Positions 1-9,118 of a stretch of 64,000 nucleotides of DNA are shown here, piece after piece. The DNA is taken from contig NC_020062.1 in NCBI RefSeq assembly GCF_000330885.1, positions 1,992,374 through 2,056,373 on the forward strand, given 5' to 3'. The notes under the pieces are model-generated. The model was not told the origin of the DNA and did no database searches. It saw only the letters and a list, made by a program, of their open reading frames with translations. The translations under genes and the position numbers were made by a program. Each line of letters starts with the position of its first letter. The stretch's first letter is position 1. This stretch comes from Rhizobium tropici CIAT 899. GTDB lineage: Bacteria > Pseudomonadota > Alphaproteobacteria > Rhizobiales > Rhizobiaceae.

Positions 1-915
1 GCACGCGCGGAAAACGGCGCGCCCATTTCGGCACGGTGACGAGCTCATTCATGTTCATCAGATAGCAGCGGATGACGAAGAGAATGGCGTTGGAGCGCGG
101 CAGGCGCCACAGGCTCTGCAGCTCGACGCGCAGATGCACCTTCTCGCCGACATTCTCGGGCGTCACCGTGGTGCGATCCGGACCCCATTTCGGATAGTTT
201 TCAGGACTGGTATCGAGGCGCGGATTGATCGTCATCGTCCAATTGAACCGGCGCGTCGGCTTGCCCAGCTGCAGGTTCAAAAGGAATTTTAGCGCACGGT
301 CGAAGACGCCGATCTGGTGGGCAAGCGGCACCGGCCCGTGCCACTCCATGAAATTCATGCCGATATCGAAATCGAGCGACCAATCGGCCTGGGTCGTCAC
401 CATGCCGGCATCCATCCAGAGATTGCCGTCGCGCTGGTCGACGATGCAGAAATCGCCCTGCGCCTGGCGCGAGATGTATTCGAAGGGTTCGTGAGGCAGA
501 GTGGACGCATCGCCGAAGGTGAAGGTGTCGTCTATGCCAAGGGGACGATTGATCCAGCGCCACTGGTCGCCGTTCTTGGTGAGCGTGAAATGCTCGGGAT
601 AGCCGGCCGCCTGCTCCTCCATCAGCAGTTCCAGCGTATCCCATTGCGCCGTCATCATGTGCGGCAGCGCCTGATAGCGCAGCGGATCTTCCTTTAGCAC
701 GAGAGCCCGGTCGTGCATCTCGGCGACATAGTGCTCATCGACGTCGATGAGGCTTTCGTAGACCGTGTTCTTCCGCCCCTTCACATGCGGCTCCATGTTG
801 ACGGAATACATGTATTCGTCGCGATCGAAGGGGAACGGGAAACGCCTGATGTTTTCCGGACTGTTGCGGTAGCTGAAATCGTCCCTGAACGTTTCCTGCT
901 TGAAGGCGATTGCCA
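1..915 (-). CDS. dmmC: Haem-dependent oxidative N-demethylase alpha subunit (DUF3445), 3' end beyond window
   Basis: The N-terminal 305 codons are present, from an ATG at 915; the reading frame stays open to the window edge, so the C-terminus is missing. The product begins MAIAFKQETFRDDFSYRNSP and contains WRWINRPLG and FMEWHGPVPLAHQIG, typical of the DUF3445 family. In the characterised enzyme the alpha subunit is a PAS-fold haem protein that oxidatively demethylates dimethylamine to methylamine. It is the last gene of dmmDABC, 30 bp after the reductase gene. Family assignment is by motif memory and by the three matching partner genes; the substrate is inferred from the methylamine genes upstream. 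Confidence 0.85.
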
Positions 916-945
916 TGTCCGTTCTCCTGGATATCGGTTGGGTGC

Positions 946-1911
946 CTAAAGGTCGAGATGCAGCGCGCTTCCTTCGAAACGGGAAACGCAGATCATCACC
1001 TTCCGGCCGGAGGCCTTTTCTTCGTCGGTCAGATAGACGTCATTATGCAGAAGCTTGCCGTCGCAGACGGCGACACCGGTCTCGCACTGTCCGCAGGCAC
1101 CGCCGCGACAGAGGAAGGGCGCATCGATGCCGGCAGCCTCGATCGCCTCCAGCATGCTCTCATGATGGCCGACGTGAACGGTCTTGCCCGACCGCGTCAG
1201 CGTGATGGAGAAAGGCTTTCCGGGCTGCGACGACAGGAAGCGTTCGGAATGCAGGTTCTGTTCCGGCCAGCCAGCCTCGATGCCCGTTTTCAATACACCA
1301 TCGATCATGCCGGCCGGGCCGCACACATAGAGATGCGTGCCGAGCGGCTGGCTTTCGAGCAGACGTGCCACAGGAATGAAATTGCGATCGGCATCGCAAT
1401 AGATCTTCACCCGCTGCGAGCCATATTGCTCGACAAGCTCCTGGCAATAAGCGCCGCGATCGAGCGAACGCACAGCATAATGCAGCTCGAAATTCGCGCC
1501 CTCACGCGAGAACTGCTGCATCATCGCAATGAAGGGCGTGATGCCGATGCCGCCGGCAATCAGCAGGTGCTTGCGGCCGCGCCAGTCCGGCTGGAAGAGA
1601 TTGACGGGATAGCTGACCTTGAGCTCGTCGCCCTCCCTCACCTTCTCATGCATGAAGGCGGAGCCGCCGCGCGAGTCCTCGACGCGCAGCACGCTGATCT
1701 CATAGGCCGAGCAATCATGCGGCGCCGACATCAGCGAATAGGCATTGCGGCGAACATGGCCTTCGTCGTTCATCGACACGATGACATGGGCGCCGCCGGA
1801 AAAATAAGGCATCGGCGCGCCGTCGAGACGCTCGAAGCGGAAACGCTTGATGCGGTCGGCAATGGGCGTCACCTTCGCGACACGAACAGGAATTTCCGTA
1901 CCACCGCTCAC
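946..1911 (-). CDS. dmmB: N-demethylase reductase subunit (PDR/VanB-type FMN, 2Fe-2S)
   Basis: A 321-aa phthalate-dioxygenase-reductase-type protein that feeds electrons from NAD(P)H to the haem subunit. In order it shows the flavin-binding barrel (FSGGAHVIVSM), the nucleotide-binding domain (LLIAGGIGITPF, then YVCGPAGMIDGV) and a C-terminal plant-type ferredoxin domain (CRGGACGQCETG with a distant ICVSRF Cys). I chose the GTG start at 1911 because it overlaps the stop of dmmA as GTGA, a coupling junction; an in-frame start further upstream would put unrelated dmmA-antiframe sequence on the N-terminus. Followed 30 bp later by dmmC. Length and domain order fit the family well. Confidence 0.9.
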   Translation of the reverse strand: MSGGTEIPVRVAKVTPIADRIKRFRFERLDGAPMPYFSGGAHVIVSMNDEGHVRRNAYSLMSAPHDCSAYEISVLRVEDSRGGSAFMHEKVREGDELKVSYPVNLFQPDWRGRKHLLIAGGIGITPFIAMMQQFSREGANFELHYAVRSLDRGAYCQELVEQYGSQRVKIYCDADRNFIPVARLLESQPLGTHLYVCGPAGMIDGVLKTGIEAGWPEQNLHSERFLSSQPGKPFSITLTRSGKTVHVGHHESMLEAIEAAGIDAPFLCRGGACGQCETGVAVCDGKLLHNDVYLTDEEKASGRKVMICVSRFEGSALHLDL

Positions 1912-2513
1912 AGGAACAACTCCTCTGGATCGGGCGCAGTGCCCGGCTCTTCCGCATCGATATTGACGCCCTGGAAGGCGCCGAGACGACGCGAGTAGTG
2001 GTCGCGCACCAGAAGCGGCAGACCGCAATGGCTGCAGTTGAACGGGCTGTGCGTGACATCCTCGGTGATGCCCTTGCAGTGGACGCATTGCACACGGCGC
2101 GCCGGGGAACCGCGATGTTCCGTGATGATCGAGGCATGATCCATGCCGTAGTCGAGCGCCACCATCATTGCCTGGCCGATAAAGCCCTCGGTGCCGGCTA
2201 TATAAAGCCGCGTGCCCATGTGAGCCGTCGCAAGCGAGCCCTTCAGGCGGAAGAGCAATGTCGCAATGGTCGGCGCCGTGAAGAACATGTCGGCGCCGAG
2301 CCCGCGCAGGGCCTCATCATGGCCTATGCCCTGCGAACCGCGCGCGACATAGAGGATTTCGCTGCGCGACAGGATGGTATCGTCAAGCCCGGCCGTCTGG
2401 TCGAGGAGGGCATTGGCCCCCTCGCTTTCCAGCGCGAACAGATGCCGCCGGGCATGCGGCTGGATGGAGAGACCTTTGTAGACCGGTCGGCTCTTGATGC
2501 CTTCGACAAGCAT
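1908..2513 (-). CDS. dmmA: Dimethylamine monooxygenase DmmA-family subunit (gamma)
   Basis: A 201-aa protein of the DmmA family, the small subunit of the haem-dependent N-demethylase complex. The C-terminus carries two CxxC pairs (VQCVHCKG and FNCSHCGLPL), a likely zinc or iron site, followed by VRDHYSRRLGAFQGV, which is the most conserved part of the family. The middle (MGTRLYIAGTEGFIGQAM) resembles a reductase-like fold. It lies 10 bp after dmmD and overlaps dmmB by 4 bp. The exact biochemical role of this subunit is not evident from sequence. Confidence 0.82.
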   Translation of the reverse strand: MLVEGIKSRPVYKGLSIQPHARRHLFALESEGANALLDQTAGLDDTILSRSEILYVARGSQGIGHDEALRGLGADMFFTAPTIATLLFRLKGSLATAHMGTRLYIAGTEGFIGQAMMVALDYGMDHASIITEHRGSPARRVQCVHCKGITEDVTHSPFNCSHCGLPLLVRDHYSRRLGAFQGVNIDAEEPGTAPDPEELFL

Positions 2514-2523
2514 GAGCGCCTCC

Positions 2524-3657
2524 TTAACCGATAGCCGTCCTCTTCTTCTTTTCAGGATCGTCGAACGGCAGCGTATGGGCTATTGCGCTCGCCTTCAGGC
2601 TCTTGCCGCGCACTTCGAGCTTTGTACCCTGTACGGCCTTGTCGACATCGAGGCGGGCGATCGCCATCGATTTCTTGGTGAGCGTCGAATAGCAGGGGCA
2701 GGTGATGACGCCGACCTTTTTGCCCTCGTAATACACCTCGTCGCCGAGATCGGCCGGGCCGTCTGCATCGATCAGCATGCCGAAGATCTTGAAGCGCTCC
2801 TTGCCCTTGAGGCGCGCATGTTCCTCGGCACCGCGGAAACCCGTCTTGCCGGGGCTGACGGTGAAGTCGAGGCCGAGCTCCCAAAGGCTGTCGCCGGGCG
2901 GCTGGTCGGCGAAGGGGTACATCTGCGAGTTATCGTATGGATAAAAGAGCAGATAGCTTTCGACGCGCAGCATGTCGAGGACGCTGAAGCAGCAGGGAAT
3001 GATGCCCATCTCCTCGCCTTCTGCGACGATGCGGTCCCACACCATGGGCGCATCCTGACCACGCACGAATATCTCATAACCGCGCTCGCCGGTATAGCCG
3101 GTGCGCGAGATCATTACGGGCGTGCCGAACAGCGTCGTCTGCATGTGATGGAAATATTTGAGGTCGCGAATGCCGGGCACGTACTTGGCGAGATAGTCAA
3201 CCGCAACGGGACCCTGCAGCGACAGATCATGCAGATCGTCGTCGAAAAGGACGGCGCAGTTGCGGCCTGCTGCCTGCTTGACGAGCTCCTCGTGGCCGGA
3301 GCCCGAGCCATGCACCAGCATCCACGAGTTCGGGCCGGTGCGGTAGACGATGCAGTCGTCGGTGAAATAGCCGCGATCGTTGAGCATCGCGGCATAGACC
3401 GAGCGGCCGGGATAGATCTTCGACATGTCGCGGGTGGTAATATAGTCGAGCACGGCAATGGCGTGCGGTCCGACCAGATGCACCTTCTTCAGGCCGGAAA
3501 CGTCCATGATACCGGCCTTGGTACGGATCGCAACATGCTCCTGCGACATGTCCTTGTCGTAGGTCCAGGCGGTTCCCATGCCGCTCCAGTCCTCAAGTTT
3601 CGATCCGAGAGCACGGTGCCGGTCCGCCAAGGCGGAGAAACGCCATGATAATGCCAT
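2524..3657 (-). CDS. dmmD: GcvT-like THF-dependent aminomethyltransferase, N-demethylase delta subunit
   Basis: A 377-aa protein of the GcvT/aminomethyltransferase superfamily. The folate-fold landmarks are GIMDVSGLKKVHLVGP near residue 55, MLNDRGYFTDDCIVYR near 95 and SRTGYTGERGYEIFV near 190. In the known complex this subunit captures the released formaldehyde on tetrahydrofolate as 5,10-methylene-THF. It is the first gene of dmmDABC and follows a 112-bp gap that contains a stem-loop and two palindromes, so it probably has its own promoter. It is not the glycine-cleavage T protein: no gcvH or gcvP is present and the partners are dmmABC. Confidence 0.85.
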   Translation of the reverse strand: MALSWRFSALADRHRALGSKLEDWSGMGTAWTYDKDMSQEHVAIRTKAGIMDVSGLKKVHLVGPHAIAVLDYITTRDMSKIYPGRSVYAAMLNDRGYFTDDCIVYRTGPNSWMLVHGSGSGHEELVKQAAGRNCAVLFDDDLHDLSLQGPVAVDYLAKYVPGIRDLKYFHHMQTTLFGTPVMISRTGYTGERGYEIFVRGQDAPMVWDRIVAEGEEMGIIPCCFSVLDMLRVESYLLFYPYDNSQMYPFADQPPGDSLWELGLDFTVSPGKTGFRGAEEHARLKGKERFKIFGMLIDADGPADLGDEVYYEGKKVGVITCPCYSTLTKKSMAIARLDVDKAVQGTKLEVRGKSLKASAIAHTLPFDDPEKKKRTAIG

Positions 3658-3680
3658 TTCGTTCCCTCATTTTCTTCTAT

Positions 3681-3706
3681 GGAATAATTATTTCCTGACT
3701 ATAGTC
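3681..3706 (-). promoter_or_regulatory. Two palindromes upstream of dmmD (candidate operators)
   Basis: GGAATAATTATTTCC at 3681-3695 is a near-perfect 15-bp palindrome and GACTATAGTC at 3697-3706 is a perfect 10-bp palindrome. They lie 24-49 bp upstream of the dmmD start in an A+T-rich stretch. A 13-mer resembling the first (11 of 13 bases) lies upstream of mgsA, so the same regulator may bind both. Which regulator binds is inference. Confidence 0.5.
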
Positions 3707-3729
3707 GTCTTTCATGCCTTGGCAAGCCG

Positions 3730-3759
3730 ATCCGAGTGGTTTTTTGTCATCACTCGGAT
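3730..3759 (-). terminator. Stem-loop between folD and dmmD
   Basis: ATCCGAGTG (3730-3738) and CACTCGGAT (3751-3759) form a perfect 9-bp stem with a 12-nt loop, 10 bp beyond the folD stop. No T-run follows on the minus strand, so it may be a weak terminator, an mRNA 3'-end stabiliser or an attenuator rather than a classic intrinsic terminator. Confidence 0.5.
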
Positions 3760-3769
3760 GGCATTTTCT

Positions 3770-4675
3770 TCAAAACTTCGGCGGCTTCTTACCTGCAGCG
3801 CGATGGGCAGCGATGACGGTATTGGCCATCAGCATGGCGATCGTCATCGGGCCGACACCGCCCGGAACCGGCGTGATGGCGGCGGCGACTTCGGAGGCTT
3901 GACCATAGGCGACATCGCCCACCAGCCGGCTCTTGCCCTCGCCGCGCTCGGGTGCCGCGATCCGGTTGATGCCGACATCGATGACGGTGGCACCGGGCTT
4001 CACCCAGTTGGCCTTCACCATCTCCGGACGGCCGACGGCCGCGACCAGAATATCGGCGCCTCTTGCCACGGAGGCGAGATCCTTCGTGCGCGAATGTGCT
4101 GTCGTCACCGTCGCATTGGCATTGAGCAGCAATTGCGCCATCGGCTTGCCGAACAGGTTGGAGCGACCGATGACGACGGCATTCAGACCCGACAGGTCCT
4201 CGCCGTGGATCGAACGTACCAAAAGCATGGCGCCGGCCGGCGTGCAGGAGATCAGTCCGGTTTCGAGATCGCCGGTCGCAAGTTTGCCGGCATTGACCAC
4301 ATGCAGGCCGTCGACATCCTTCTCCGGCTTGATCGATTGGATGATGTCATCCGAATCGAGATGCTTCGGCAGCGGCAGCTGGACGAGGATGCCGTGGATG
4401 GAGGGATCGCCGTTCAGCGACTGGACGAGCCTTGCCAGCGCACCTTGCGTCGTCTCGGCCGGCAGGGTGTGCTGGATGGAGTTGAAGCCGCACTCCTTGG
4501 CCATCTTGCTCTTGGAGCTCACATAGGCGTGGCTGGCCGGATCGTCCCCGACGATGACGACCGCAAGACCTGTCTTCACACCGGCCTCAACCTCAAGTCC
4601 CGCCGCCGCACCCTTCACAGCCTCGATCACCGAAGCCGCTGCCTTCTTCCCGTCGATCACTGTTGCGGGTGCCAT
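3770..4675 (-). CDS. folD: Methylene-THF dehydrogenase / methenyl-THF cyclohydrolase FolD
   Basis: A 301-aa bifunctional enzyme that oxidises 5,10-methylene-THF to 5,10-methenyl-THF and hydrolyses it to 10-formyl-THF in the cytoplasm. It has the catalytic [13 protein letters not shown] segment near residue 50, the substrate motif QLPLPKHLD near 120, the nucleotide-binding [17 protein letters not shown] near 165 and [15 protein letters not shown] near 265, all standard for FolD. Its start is 3 bp after the purU stop, so the two are coupled. In this cluster it probably handles methylene-THF from DmmD and the N-methylglutamate dehydrogenase and may be a second copy besides a housekeeping folD. 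Confidence 0.95.
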   Translation of the reverse strand: MAPATVIDGKKAAASVIEAVKGAAAGLEVEAGVKTGLAVVIVGDDPASHAYVSSKSKMAKECGFNSIQHTLPAETTQGALARLVQSLNGDPSIHGILVQLPLPKHLDSDDIIQSIKPEKDVDGLHVVNAGKLATGDLETGLISCTPAGAMLLVRSIHGEDLSGLNAVVIGRSNLFGKPMAQLLLNANATVTTAHSRTKDLASVARGADILVAAVGRPEMVKANWVKPGATVIDVGINRIAAPERGEGKSRLVGDVAYGQASEVAAAITPVPGGVGPMTIAMLMANTVIAAHRAAGKKPPKF

Positions 4676-4678
4676 CGC

Positions 4679-5563
4679 TCACCCCATGCGCTCGGAGGCA
4701 TAGGAGCCCGGGCTTGCCGGGAAGACGACGGTGCGGTTGCCGTTGATGAAGTTGCGGTGATGGATATGGGCATGGATGGCGCGGGCGAGAACCTGGCTCT
4801 CCACATCGCGGCCGATCGAGACGTAATCCTCGGCAGATTGCGCATGGGTGATGCGCGCCGTGTCCTGCTCGATGATCGGACCCTCGTCGAGATCGGCCGT
4901 CACATAATGCGCCGTCGCCCCGATCAGCTTCACCCCGCGCTCATAGGCCTGCTTGTAGGGATTGGCGCCCTTGAACGACGGCAGGAAGGAATGATGGATG
5001 TTGATGATGCGGCCCGACATCTTCTGGCACATGGAATCCGACAGGATCTGCATGTAGCGCGCCAGCACGATCAGCTCCGTGCCGGTCTGCTCGACCACAT
5101 CCATGATCCTGGCTTCCGCCTCCGGCTTGTTGGCCTTGGTCACCGGAATATGGTGGAAGGGGATGTCATGATTGACCACCACCTTCTGGTAATCGAAATG
5201 GTTGGAGATGACGCCGACGATGTCGATCGGCAGCGCACCGATCTTCCAGCGATAGAGCAGGTCGTTCAAGCAATGGCCGAAGCGCGACACCATCAGCAGC
5301 ACCTTCATGCGCTTCTTGGCATCGTGGATCTCGACGTCCATGGCGAACTTTTCCGCGATCGGCTTGAAGCCTTCTGCCAGCGCCGTCTCACCGACGCCCT
5401 CCTCGGAGATGAAGGAGACGCGCATGAAGAACATGCCGGTGTCGAGATCGTCGAACTGGCTGGAGTCGATGATGTTGCAGCCCTGCCCGGCCAGATAGTT
5501 CGAGATCGCCGCAACGATCCCGCGCGTCGATTTGCACGCAACTGTCAATACATAGCTCGTCAT
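4679..5563 (-). CDS. purU: Formyltetrahydrofolate deformylase PurU
   Basis: A 294-aa enzyme hydrolysing 10-formyl-THF to formate and free THF. The N-terminus is an ACT domain (MTSYVLTVACKSTRGIVAAI) and the C-terminal formyltransferase-like domain has the catalytic HHSFLPSFKGANPYKQA and GATAHYVTADLDEGPII motifs. I chose the ATG at 5563 because it starts exactly at the ACT domain; upstream in-frame codons encode low-quality sequence. It precedes folD by 3 bp and follows gmaS by 99 bp. With FolD it regenerates THF from methylamine-derived C1 units, as seen in methylamine-using clusters of other bacteria. Confidence 0.93.
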   Translation of the reverse strand: MTSYVLTVACKSTRGIVAAISNYLAGQGCNIIDSSQFDDLDTGMFFMRVSFISEEGVGETALAEGFKPIAEKFAMDVEIHDAKKRMKVLLMVSRFGHCLNDLLYRWKIGALPIDIVGVISNHFDYQKVVVNHDIPFHHIPVTKANKPEAEARIMDVVEQTGTELIVLARYMQILSDSMCQKMSGRIINIHHSFLPSFKGANPYKQAYERGVKLIGATAHYVTADLDEGPIIEQDTARITHAQSAEDYVSIGRDVESQVLARAIHAHIHHRNFINGNRTVVFPASPGSYASERMG

Positions 5564-5662
5564 GCTGATTTTCCTCCGCCGTCCGCGGCCAAAATTCCGC
5601 TGTCGTGCCGGGGGATCGCGCCCCGGCACCTGAGCCCTTAAGGGCATCTTGTCGCTGCGCAC

Positions 5663-6970
5663 TCAGATATCGAGCGTGCTGTCGCGCTCCCACTGCGTGA
5701 AATGCGAGCAGTAGGCGTTCCATTCCTGATGCTTGAGCTTCAGATAGGCTTCGGAGAACTCCGAGCCGATCGCCTGCTTCAACCCCTCGTCCTCGTCATA
5801 GGCCCGCAGCGCATCGAGCAGATTGAGCGGCAGGCGCGGCGCATTCTTCACGAGATGGCCTTCCGCATACATGTCGATATCGTGATGCGGTCCCGGATCG
5901 GCGTTGCTGCGCAGGCCATCCAGGCCGGCAGCGATGATGACAGCCTGCAGCAGGTAAGGATTGACGGCACCATCGGGCAGGCGCAGCTCGAAGCGGCCGG
6001 GACCGGGCACGCGCACCATGTGGGTGCGGTTGTTGCCGGTCCACGTCACGGTATTGGGAGACCAGGTGGCGCCGGAGGTCGTGCGCGGCGCATTGATGCG
6101 CTTGTAGGAATTGACGGTTGGGTTGGTAATCGCCGCCAGCGACGAGGCATGTTTCATGATGCCGCCGAGGAAATGCTTGCCTTCGGCCGACAGGCCGAAT
6201 TCGGCCTCCCTGTCGGCAAAGACGTTGGTCTTGCCGTCATTGCTCCACACGGAGATATGGCAATGGCAGCCATTGCCGGTGAGACCCTTGAAGGGCTTCG
6301 GCATGAAGGTTGCTCGCAAGCCATGCTTCTCGGCGATCGACTTGACCATAAACTTGAAGAAGGAGTGCTTGTCCGCCGTCTTCAGGGCATCGTCGAATTC
6401 CCAGTTCATCTCGAACTGGCCGTTGGCGTCCTCGTGGTCGTTTTGATACGCACCCCAGCCGAGCTCAAGCATATAGTCGCAGATCTCGGAGATGACGTCA
6501 TAACGGCGCATGACGGCCTGCTGGTCGTAGCAAGGCTTTTCTGCGGTATCGTATTCATCCGATATCTTGGCGCCATCGGCCGTGATCAGGAAGAATTCAG
6601 CCTCGACGCCCGTCTTGACGCGCTTGCCAGCGGCTTCCGCTTCTTTCACGAGCTTCTTCAGCACGTTTCGCGGCGCTTGGCCGACGAGTTCGCCCTCCAT
6701 CATGCAATCGGCCGCGACCCAGGCAACATCCTTCTTCCATGGGAGCTGGATGACGGAGGAAGCATCAGGTACGGCGAAAAGATCGGGATGGGCGGGCGTC
6801 ATATCGAGCCAGGTCGCGAAGCCTGCAAAGCCCGCACCGTCTTCCTGCATCCCGGCAATCGCCTGGGCCGGCACCAGCTTGGCGCGCTGGCCGGAAAAAA
6901 GATCCGTATAACTGATCATGAAATATTTGATGCCTTTGTCTTTCGCAAAAGCAGCAAGATCCAGTGTCAT
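5663..6970 (-). CDS. gmaS: Gamma-glutamylmethylamide synthetase (GlnT / type III-like glutamine synthetase)
   Basis: A 435-aa member of the glutamine-synthetase family, the length of rhizobial GlnT. Landmarks are GVEAEFFL near 110, NGCHCHISVW near 240, the ammonium/ATP signature NPTVNSYKRINAPRT near 290 and RFELRLPDGAVNPYL near 330. ATP-dependent ligation of methylamine to glutamate is inferred because the next genes upstream are mgsABC and the mgd operon is close; GlnT homologues in that setting act as GmaS. Residual glutamine synthetase activity is possible. The ATG at 6970 is preferred over an upstream GTG that adds 26 unconserved residues. Confidence 0.88.
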   Translation of the reverse strand: MTLDLAAFAKDKGIKYFMISYTDLFSGQRAKLVPAQAIAGMQEDGAGFAGFATWLDMTPAHPDLFAVPDASSVIQLPWKKDVAWVAADCMMEGELVGQAPRNVLKKLVKEAEAAGKRVKTGVEAEFFLITADGAKISDEYDTAEKPCYDQQAVMRRYDVISEICDYMLELGWGAYQNDHEDANGQFEMNWEFDDALKTADKHSFFKFMVKSIAEKHGLRATFMPKPFKGLTGNGCHCHISVWSNDGKTNVFADREAEFGLSAEGKHFLGGIMKHASSLAAITNPTVNSYKRINAPRTTSGATWSPNTVTWTGNNRTHMVRVPGPGRFELRLPDGAVNPYLLQAVIIAAGLDGLRSNADPGPHHDIDMYAEGHLVKNAPRLPLNLLDALRAYDEDEGLKQAIGSEFSEAYLKLKHQEWNAYCSHFTQWERDSTLDI

Positions 6971-7057
6971 TCTCGTTCCCCTTTGGATTTCTTCGAGACA
7001 CTTCGATGTATGCATGCGTCCGCCGGGCTCTTCGGCCCGGTCGGGCACATCAGATGA

Positions 7058-8386
7058 CTAATAGCCCCCCTTGCCCGGATACCAGTTGGTGCCGGCGAGA
7101 GGGATCTGCGCCATGGCGGCAGCTTCCATCGTCAATGCGCACAGGTCCTCCGGTTCCAGGTTGTGCAGGTGATTCTTGCCACAGGCGCGCGCAATCGTCT
7201 GCGCTTCCAGCGTCATAACCTTGAGATAGTTGGCAAGGCGCCGGCCCGCAGCAATCGGATCGAGCCGGCTGGCCAGCTCCGGATCCTGCGTCGTGATGCC
7301 GGCCGGGTCCTTGCCCTCATGCCAGTCGTCATAGGCGCCGGCCGTCGTGCCGAGCTTCTGGTATTCCTCTTCCCATTTCGGATCGTTGTCGCCGAGGGCT
7401 ACGAGCGCAGCCGTGCCGATGGCAACCGCGTCGGCACCGAGTGCGAGCGCCTTCGCCACATCAGCCCCAGAGCGAATGCCGCCGGAGATGATCAGCTGCA
7501 CCTTGCGGTGCATGCCGAGATCCTGCAGCGCCTGGACGGCGGGACGGATACAGGCGAGCGTCGGCATGCCGACATTCTCGATGAAGACGTCCTGGGTCGC
7601 GGCCGTGCCGCCTTGCATGCCATCGAGCACGACAACGTCGGCCCCAGCCTTCACGGCAAGCGCCGTGTCATAATAGGGCCGCGCGCCGCCGACCTTCACA
7701 TAGATCGGCTTTTCCCAGTCGGTGATCTCGCGCAACTCCATGATCTTGATTTCGAGATCGTCCGGCCCGGTCCAGTCCGGATGACGGCAGGCCGAGCGCT
7801 GGTCGATGCCCTTCGGCAGATTGCGCATGTTGGCGACGCGATCGGAAATCTTCTGGCCGAGCAGCATGCCGCCGCCGCCGGGCTTGGCCCCCTGTCCGAC
7901 CACGACTTCGATTGCGTCGGCGCGGCGCAGATCCCTAGGGTTCATGCCGTAACGCGAGGGAAGATATTGATAGACCAGCGTCTGCGAATGACCGCGCTCC
8001 TCGTCCGTCATGCCGCCGTCGCCTGTCGTCGTCGACGTGCCGGCAAGCGTGGCGCCTCGGCCGAGCGCTTCCTTGGCGTTGCCGGAAAGCGCACCGAAGC
8101 TCATGCCGGCAATGGTGATCGGGGTCTTCAGCGTGATCGGCTTCTTGGCGAAACGGCCGCCGAGGACAACGGTCGTATCGCATTTCTCGCGATAGCCTTC
8201 GAGCGGATAGCGCGAGATCGAAGCGCCGAGAAAGAGCAGATCATCGAAATGCGGCACCTTGCGCTTCGTGCCGGCGCCGCGGATATCGTAGATACCGGTC
8301 GCTGCCGCACGGCGGATTTCAGCGAGCGTATGATCATCGAAGGTCGCCGACTTGCGGGGTGGCGTATATGGATTGTGGTAGCTCAT
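7058..8386 (-). CDS. mgsC: N-methylglutamate synthase subunit C (GlxD; glutamate-synthase FMN domain)
   Basis: A 442-aa free-standing homologue of the FMN-binding central domain of glutamate synthase. The barrel motifs GMSFGALSGNAKEALGRG near 95, PGGGGMLLGQKI near 175, VLDGMQGGTAAT near 255 and ISGGIRSGADVAKALALGADAVAIGTA near 305 are intact. It would carry the flavin chemistry that makes N-methylglutamate from gamma-glutamylmethylamide and 2-oxoglutarate, or from methylamine released by subunit A. It follows mgsB by 15 bp. Known in Sinorhizobium as glxD; naming as MgsC follows from gmaS next door. Confidence 0.88.
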   Translation of the reverse strand: MSYHNPYTPPRKSATFDDHTLAEIRRAAATGIYDIRGAGTKRKVPHFDDLLFLGASISRYPLEGYREKCDTTVVLGGRFAKKPITLKTPITIAGMSFGALSGNAKEALGRGATLAGTSTTTGDGGMTDEERGHSQTLVYQYLPSRYGMNPRDLRRADAIEVVVGQGAKPGGGGMLLGQKISDRVANMRNLPKGIDQRSACRHPDWTGPDDLEIKIMELREITDWEKPIYVKVGGARPYYDTALAVKAGADVVVLDGMQGGTAATQDVFIENVGMPTLACIRPAVQALQDLGMHRKVQLIISGGIRSGADVAKALALGADAVAIGTAALVALGDNDPKWEEEYQKLGTTAGAYDDWHEGKDPAGITTQDPELASRLDPIAAGRRLANYLKVMTLEAQTIARACGKNHLHNLEPEDLCALTMEAAAMAQIPLAGTNWYPGKGGY

Positions 8387-8401
8387 GAGGTCCCCTTCGC
8401 C

Positions 8402-9088
8402 TTAATACGCGTCGGCATTGTCGATGTTGAAATTATAGAGCTTGCGGGCCGATCCGTAGCGCTTGAACTCTTCCGGCCTGACGCCGCGCACGCCGGCCTT
8501 CTCGAGAAGCTCGGAGAGCTTTGCGAGATGCTCCGGGCGCATCTCCTTCTCGATGCAGTCCGAGCCGAGGCTTTGGACCGAACCACGCACGAAAAGCTTG
8601 GCCTCGTAGAGGCTGTCGCCCAAGGCATCGCCGGCGTCACCGAGCACGACCAGATGCCCGGATTGGCCCATGAAGGCCGACATATGGCCGATATTGCCAT
8701 AGACGACGATGTCGATGCCCTTCATCGAGATGCCGCAGCGCGAGGCGGCATTGCCCTTGATGACAAGCAGCCCGCCGCGGCCGGTCGCGCCGGCATACTG
8801 GCTGGCATCGCCTTCGATGACGACGCTGCCGGACATCATGTTCTCTGCGACGCCCGGACCTGCCGAACCATGCACCGTGACGTTGCCGCCATCGTTCATG
8901 CCGGCGCAGTAGTAACCGACAGACCCTTTGATATCGACGGTGACGGGCGCGTCGATACCGGCGGCGACAGCATGATGGCCGCGCGGATTGACGACTTCGA
9001 AGGCCAGATCATTGGCGCCGGCGGGCAGGCCATGAAGGGCACTGTTGAGTTCACGCAGCGGCGTAACGGATAGGTCGAAAACTGGCAT
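8402..9088 (-). CDS. mgsB: N-methylglutamate synthase subunit B (GlxC; glutamate-synthase C-terminal beta-helix)
   Basis: A 228-aa protein matching the right-handed beta-helix (GXGXG) domain of glutamate synthase, here as a separate subunit. The repeating GXXG pattern is visible in GSVVIEGDASQYAGATGRGG, IVYGNIGHMSAFMGQSGHL and VVLGDAGDALGDSLYEA. The domain is structural in the fused enzyme. It sits between mgsA (30 bp) and mgsC (15 bp), the conserved order for glxBCD/mgsABC. Confidence 0.87.
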   Translation of the reverse strand: MPVFDLSVTPLRELNSALHGLPAGANDLAFEVVNPRGHHAVAAGIDAPVTVDIKGSVGYYCAGMNDGGNVTVHGSAGPGVAENMMSGSVVIEGDASQYAGATGRGGLLVIKGNAASRCGISMKGIDIVVYGNIGHMSAFMGQSGHLVVLGDAGDALGDSLYEAKLFVRGSVQSLGSDCIEKEMRPEHLAKLSELLEKAGVRGVRPEEFKRYGSARKLYNFNIDNADAY

Positions 9089-9118
9089 AAAGATCTCTCT
9101 CGATTGCGGCGCTTCTGA

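Noticed and set aside
2524..3657. Glycine cleavage T protein (gcvT)
   Set aside because: The fold is right but no gcvH or gcvP is present and it heads dmmDABC, so the N-demethylase delta subunit is a better reading.
3578..5641. Long plus-strand open frame opposite folD and purU
   Set aside because: It is the antisense shadow of two well-supported genes with full family motifs; it has no motif or ribosome site of its own.
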